Part shown: in pieces, positions 60,302 through 64,000 of the stretch | Position numbering within the stretch: position 1 is the stretch's first letter | Layout: each line of letters starts with the position of its first letter | Assembly (NCBI RefSeq): GCF_947502445.1 | Contig: NZ_CANMZW010000013.1 | Span: 1-64,000 of the forward strand | DNA length: 64,000 bases | From: an uncultured Brevibacillus sp. | GTDB lineage: Bacteria > Bacillota > Bacilli > Brevibacillales > Brevibacillaceae | Direction of reading: 5' to 3' | Made by a program: the position numbers and the translations under genes | Notes under the pieces: generated by a model | Told to the model about the DNA's origin: nothing | What the model saw: the letters and a program-made list of their open reading frames with translations, nothing else | Database searches by the model: none

Positions 60302-62170
60302 TTGACAACGAGTAAGGCAGGTTTGCGAGAGTTTTTGAATGACAACCTGCTGGTTGGAGATGGAGCTATGGCGACCCAGCTGCACAGGCTGGGCGTCCCG
60401 GTTGGTGTTAGCTTTGAAGAGCTATGCCTTTCCAACCCGCGATTGGTTCACGAAGTGCATGCGTCCTACTATCAGGCAGGTGCACGCTTTTTAGAAACAA
60501 ATACATTTGCAGCGAATCGGGATGCTTTGGCAAGGTACGGTCTGGAGCATAAAGTGGCGCGGATCAATCGCTTGGCTGTAGCGATCGCTCGCGAAGCAGC
60601 GCAGGAGGATGCGTATGTAGCTGGTAGCATCGGGTCTATCCTAGCAGGTCGTGTACGCAAAAAAGTGCTGGACGAATATCGGGACCAATACGAGGAGCAG
60701 GCGATTGCTTTATTGCACGCCGGGGTTGACGGGATTATTTTAGAGACCTTCCTTGACCTGGAGGAGCTGCTGCTAGCACTGGAGGTCATTCGCCCGCTGA
60801 CAGAAGCTCCAGTGATTGCTCAGCTGGCAACGCTTGAGGTTGGACGTACACGCGACGGTTATTCCTTGACAGAAGCCTTTTCACAGCTACAAGCTGCGGG
60901 AGCTGATGTCATCGGTTTGAATTGTCGGTTAGGACCAGCCGAAATATTGCGATCCTTTGAACAAGTGCAAATACCAACTGATGCGATTTTATCTGCATTT
61001 CCAAACGCTGGACGCTTGGGGATGACGGATGGAGAGTACGCATTTAAATCAACGCCAGACTATTTTGCCGAAAGCGCACTTCGTTTGCGAGAGCAAGGCG
61101 CTCGTTTACTTGGCGGATGTTGTGGAACGACACCTGAGCATGTGCAGGCAATGGCAACTGCTCTGCAATCACTACCACCACATGAACGTGTCAACCCGAC
61201 CAGCGTTCCGGGGGATACGCCGTCTATTACGGTGCAAAGTGCACGACTTCAAGATAAGCCGAGCATCGTAGAACGGGTGAAAACAGGGACTACGATCATC
61301 GTCGAGTTTGATCCGCCGCGGGACCTGGATGCCGATCAGTTCCTTCATGGGTGCTGCGAGTTGCACAAGGCGGGTGCAGATGCGATTACCTTGGCAGACA
61401 ACTCACTTGCAACTGTGCGGATGAGCAATATGGCACTTGGGGCTTTGATGAAGAGCAGACATGGGATCAATCCACTACTTCACCTCGCGTGTCGTGACCG
61501 CAATCTGATCGGTCAGCAATCGCATCTGATGGGGCTGCACGCACTCGGTATCGATCAAATCCTCGTTATTACCGGAGATCCGGCGCGATTTGGAGACTTG
61601 CCAGGGTCTAGCTCGGTATTTGATGTCACTTCTTTTGACTTGATTCGCATGGTCAAGCAATTGAATGAGGGTGTGTCATTCTCAGGACGACCTTTGAAGC
61701 AAAAGGCTCAGTTTATCGTTGGAGCAGCCTTCAATCCAAATGTGAGACAAATCGATGCTGCAATCGCCAGACTTGAAAAGAAGGTAGAGGCAGGAGCCGA
61801 CTACATCATGACTCAGCCTGTTTACGATGCTGAGTCGATCAAGCTGGTATATGAGTCGACCAAGCACATCGGTATTCCTGTTTTTATCGGAATCATGCCG
61901 CTGACAAGCCAAAGAAATGCGGAGTTCCTCCACAACGAAGTGCCAGGAATCAAGCTGTCCGCGGAGGCTTTGGAGCGGATGAAGAAGGTGCAGGGAGCCG
62001 AAGCGCGCAAAGAAGGTATAGCCATCGCCAAGGAACTGCTTGACACGGCAATCCGTTACTTCAATGGAATTTACTTGATTACGCCGTTCAATTATCATGA
62101 AATGGCGGCAGAATTGATCCAATACGTGCGTCAGCAAAGCGCATTGGTAAAGGCGGTTGCACAGCCTTAG
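60302..62170 (+). CDS. yitJ: Bifunctional homocysteine S-methyltransferase / methylenetetrahydrofolate reductase
   Basis: This fusion of about 622 residues has an N-terminal homocysteine methyltransferase barrel (GDGAMATQLHRLG, GLNCRLGP, GGCCGTTPEH near 270) and a C-terminal MTHFR domain from about 335 (VEFDPPRDLDADQF, LVITGDPARFGD, YIMTQPVYD). It is like B. subtilis YitJ and supplies methyl-THF to MetH in the same operon. TTG at 60302 with AAGTGA upstream is the likely start; GTG at 60293 is possible. The 33 bases after metH contain no terminator. Confidence 0.92.
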   Translation: MTTSKAGLREFLNDNLLVGDGAMATQLHRLGVPVGVSFEELCLSNPRLVHEVHASYYQAGARFLETNTFAANRDALARYGLEHKVARINRLAVAIAREAAQEDAYVAGSIGSILAGRVRKKVLDEYRDQYEEQAIALLHAGVDGIILETFLDLEELLLALEVIRPLTEAPVIAQLATLEVGRTRDGYSLTEAFSQLQAAGADVIGLNCRLGPAEILRSFEQVQIPTDAILSAFPNAGRLGMTDGEYAFKSTPDYFAESALRLREQGARLLGGCCGTTPEHVQAMATALQSLPPHERVNPTSVPGDTPSITVQSARLQDKPSIVERVKTGTTIIVEFDPPRDLDADQFLHGCCELHKAGADAITLADNSLATVRMSNMALGALMKSRHGINPLLHLACRDRNLIGQQSHLMGLHALGIDQILVITGDPARFGDLPGSSSVFDVTSFDLIRMVKQLNEGVSFSGRPLKQKAQFIVGAAFNPNVRQIDAAIARLEKKVEAGADYIMTQPVYDAESIKLVYESTKHIGIPVFIGIMPLTSQRNAEFLHNEVPGIKLSAEALERMKKVQGAEARKEGIAIAKELLDTAIRYFNGIYLITPFNYHEMAAELIQYVRQQSALVKAVAQP

Positions 62171-62187
62171 CCTCAGCTGATTGAAGA

Positions 62188-62250
62188 AATAGGCCCGAGC
62201 AAAGAGCGCTCATGATACACTAGCTCTCTTTGCCAGGGCCTTTCTTTTGG
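62188..62250 (+). terminator. Terminator of the metH operon
   Basis: AGGCCC pairs with GGGCCT and GCAAAGAG with CTCTTTGC, followed by T-rich sequence. Confidence 0.8.
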
Positions 62251-62324
62251 TTGGAGTGTTTTGCCAAACGGATGGAACAGATACCGTCATTATACGAACC
62301 AAGGAACGAATGTGACACTACTTT

Positions 62325-62903
62325 TTACAATTCTGGCTCGGGCAGCGGATGCCATCCCTTTTTACGCAAAAAAGCGCTCAGCTCCCCAAATTTGGCGATT
62401 CGCTCTTCACGGGTAAACGAGGCGTTGGCACCGCTGGTCGAGGGAATGACGAACAAGTAACTACCTGCCCAATCACTCGTACCGAAGGCGCGCTCTGGCT
62501 GGAGCCCGAGAGTGATAGCGGCTTTTTTTTTCCTGGTCGCATGGCGAAAGGCTGTAATGCCGTTAAAACAAATGATACGCGGGCGATAGGTTTGAATCAT
62601 CTGGATGAATTGCTGCGCACCTGTTGCATAATCGTCATCGCGTAAATCAGTTGACGAGCGAGTAGGTCGTGATACGAGATCAGTGATGCCGTAGTCATAA
62701 TCGAGTAAGGAAGACGTCTCTTCAGGCAATAGCCTTCGTGGCGTCAAACCGCCCTCGAATAATCCGCGCCAAAAGAGGTTGGCTGGATTGGCGTAATGGT
62801 AACCGGCAGTCGCAGAGATTCGTCCGGGATTAATTCCGCAAAATAAAACCGCCAAATCACGGCGGATATATGTCGGTAGCCATTTTTCCGTAAAATCAAC
62901 CAT
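62325..62903 (-). CDS. mug: G/U mismatch-specific DNA glycosylase (Mug)
   Basis: This 192-residue uracil-DNA glycosylase superfamily enzyme removes U, or related lesions, opposite G. The active-site motif is LFCGINPGRISA (about 22-33) and the second motif IPSTSGANASF (about 160-170). ATG at 62903 follows AAAGGGAGGAG; the longer frame to 62954 lacks a site. It is the third repair enzyme in the window after uvsE and nfo. Confidence 0.88.
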   Translation of the reverse strand: MVDFTEKWLPTYIRRDLAVLFCGINPGRISATAGYHYANPANLFWRGLFEGGLTPRRLLPEETSSLLDYDYGITDLVSRPTRSSTDLRDDDYATGAQQFIQMIQTYRPRIICFNGITAFRHATRKKKAAITLGLQPERAFGTSDWAGSYLFVIPSTSGANASFTREERIAKFGELSAFLRKKGWHPLPEPEL

Positions 62904-62961
62904 CGTAAGCTCCTCCCTTTCAGCACATTGTAGCACATCAGTGAGCGCTTTCACGAAAACG

Positions 62962-62990
62962 CAAAAAAAGCTGCCGATTAGGGCAGCTCA
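62962..62990 (-). terminator. Terminator of the 47-residue ORF
   Basis: On the minus strand GAGCTGCCC pairs with GGCAGCT, followed by T7. Confidence 0.85.
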
Positions 62991-62996
62991 TAGCTC

Positions 62997-63140
62997 TTAC
63001 AGCTGAGGATACGGCACGATTGGTTCAGGCTGATTCACCATGAACTGATCCATTTCATTTCGAACATACTTCTTTTCCTCAAACGACATGACTTCATGCT
63101 TTTCGTTGCCCCACAACCAGCGTGACAATGATTGCATCAT
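62997..63140 (-). CDS. Small protein (47 aa), unknown
   Basis: MMQSLSRWLWGNEKHEVMSF is followed by an acidic/basic helix and a Pro-rich end (NQPEPIVPYPQL). ATG at 63140 lies six bases after GAGGGA, and a good terminator follows, so it is probably a real gene. No family recognised. Confidence 0.65.
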   Translation of the reverse strand: MMQSLSRWLWGNEKHEVMSFEEKKYVRNEMDQFMVNQPEPIVPYPQL

Positions 63141-63363
63141 TTGGAATCCCTCACTTAGTGGTAATGTTTTACATGCTCATCATACTCCTGTTTTGTGTGT
63201 TTGTGGTTGGGAAGGTGTGAATAGAACGTGAAGAAACGGTGGATAGAACGTGAACAAAAAGGAAGCGATTTCAGCGGGAAGCCCTTTCATTTGTGGTGAA
63301 AACGCAATCATTCGCTTTCTACATCGTTTCTGCGTTTTGTATAATGTAACAGGGGAATTCTAT

Positions 63364-63462
63364 ATGGAAAAAAAGCCAGCATCTTTAAAAATGGTAGACA
63401 AGAAAAAAGCAAGTACGCGATTTGGGATGAGCTTGCTGTATCCCCATTCAAAAGATCAGTAG
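63364..63462 (+). CDS. Very small basic protein (32 aa)
   Basis: ATG at 63364 follows CAGGGGAA, about 20 bases after a TATAAT (63340-63345). The peptide is Lys-rich (MEKKPASLKMVDKKKASTRF then GMSLLYPHSKDQ). The open frame extends upstream to 63250 but passes through the promoter. Function unknown. After it, 63463-63660 holds nothing I recognise. Confidence 0.45.
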   Translation: MEKKPASLKMVDKKKASTRFGMSLLYPHSKDQ

Positions 63463-63662
63463 ATTTTTAATGACCAGACCATTCATGAAATGAATATGTC
63501 GCTGTTTAAGGATTGCTTATGCTATGGGAATGGCGTTCTCTTATTTAAGAAGTTTAAGACCAGTCAAATTAATTGTAAGCAAATAAAAAAGATAAGGTTC
63601 CTGGAGAATCCTCATATTCTTGTGATTGTAAAGTAGAAGCAATAGGAAATTGGTAGCTCTTA

Positions 63663-63701
63663 CGAAAAAAGCGCCCCCTACAAAATTGGGGAGCGCTTTG
63701 C
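63663..63701 (-). terminator. Terminator of the M32 carboxypeptidase gene
   Basis: On the minus strand AAAGCGCTCCCC pairs with GGGGGCGCTTTTTT. Confidence 0.85.
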
Positions 63702-63716
63702 TTGAGAAAAATAAAA

Positions 63717-64000
63717 CTACAGCTTGTAAATCGCCGAGTATTTTTTCTCTAGGTAATCCATTAAATACGTAGCATTGGTACCTTCGCCTGTGATCGCAGA
63801 AACGAGCTCGCGTGGGCTTTTCATTTTGCCATACTGATGAATTTTGTCTTTTAGCCATGCGCGAATAGGAGCGAAATCTCCGTTTGCTACCAATTCCTCA
63901 TAGCCGCTGATTTCTTGCTCCATAACGTGGGTAAACTGAGCAGCATACACGTTACCCAGCGAGTACGTAGGGAAATAACCAAAGCTGCCGCCGGACCAGT
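63717..64000 (-). CDS. M32 carboxypeptidase (carboxypeptidase Taq family), C-terminal end
   Basis: Only the last 94 or so residues are in the window; the gene runs off the right edge. The visible part reads WSGGSFGYFPTYSLGNVYAA then QFTHVMEQEI and ends YLEKKYSAIYKL. This is typical of the C-terminal segment of M32 metallocarboxypeptidases, which release C-terminal residues from peptides. The catalytic HEXXH lies upstream, outside the window. Confidence 0.88.
   Translation of the reverse strand, partial: WSGGSFGYFPTYSLGNVYAAQFTHVMEQEISGYEELVANGDFAPIRAWLKDKIHQYGKMKSPRELVSAITGEGTNATYLMDYLEKKYSAIYKL

Noticed and set aside
63541-63858. 105-residue minus-strand ORF
   Set aside because: Overlaps the M32 carboxypeptidase end out of frame and passes through its terminator.

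Overview
The window looks like the chromosome of a spore-forming, low-to-moderate GC Firmicute, most likely Brevibacillus or a close member of the Paenibacillaceae. The clues are an alpha/beta-type SASP, a YjcZ-type sporulation peptide, a secreted SLH-domain protein, two T-box leaders (trpS, argS), a SAM-I riboswitch, a B-type RNase P RNA and strong AAGGAGG ribosome sites. Gene density is that of an ordinary core chromosome with small accessory islands. No species was confirmed by a search.

Layout. 1-3.5 kb: the end of a repeat-rich Cys/His-rich protein, the UV endonuclease UvsE, a 45-residue membrane peptide and an APC permease. 3.5-9 kb: a gene remnant, an M20 amidohydrolase/DUF3100/small membrane protein operon, an YlmA-like ATPase, a metallo-beta-lactamase-fold enzyme and a SurA-like protein. 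9-24 kb: a TPR protein, a secreted beta-propeller protein, class I fumarase, T-box-trpS, a LysM protein, SASP, YfkAB radical SAM facing a DUF1385 protein, a truncated methyltransferase, GNAT, a HesB-like/gamma-carbonic anhydrase pair, rnpB and the SLH protein. 24-38 kb: a molybdopterin oxidoreductase, asparagine synthase, a LytS/LytT pair followed by DUF485 and two tandem sodium:solute symporters, a broken patatin, an HD-GYP protein and a double Usp protein. 38-41 kb: an MFS/TetR pair with two matching palindromic operators, and endonuclease IV. 41.4-44.3 kb: a DJ-1/PfpI gene split into remnants around about 2.5 kb of AT-rich DNA with broken tyrosine recombinases, a cargo ORF and three copies of a dyad repeat. 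44.3-51 kb: a sigma-54 activator divergent from a CoA-transferase/amino-acid ABC transporter/thiolase operon that has a textbook -24/-12 promoter. 51-64 kb: argS with its T-box, a frameshifted YcdB/YcdC-type protein, YjcZ, a SAM riboswitch driving metH and a homocysteine methyltransferase/MTHFR fusion, a Mug glycosylase, small ORFs and the C-terminal end of an M32 carboxypeptidase.

How the genes work together. The clearest units are: the methionine-regeneration operon under the SAM riboswitch; the sigma-54 regulon at 44.4-51 kb, which resembles the AtoC/atoDAEB logic of E. coli but has an amino-acid-type ABC importer instead of AtoE; the LytST two-component pair placed directly upstream of an acetate-type symporter with a CcpA-like site; and the TetR/MFS efflux pair. 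The most unusual stretch is 41.4-44.3 kb, where dyad repeats lie just 3' of a recombinase fragment and of a cargo ORF, in a cassette-like layout. Several genes are visibly decayed: DJ-1, the patatin, the methyltransferase, the 3.6-kb remnant and the YcdB-like gene. The sigma-54 operon's CoA-transferase subunit B also appears to lack its catalytic glutamate.
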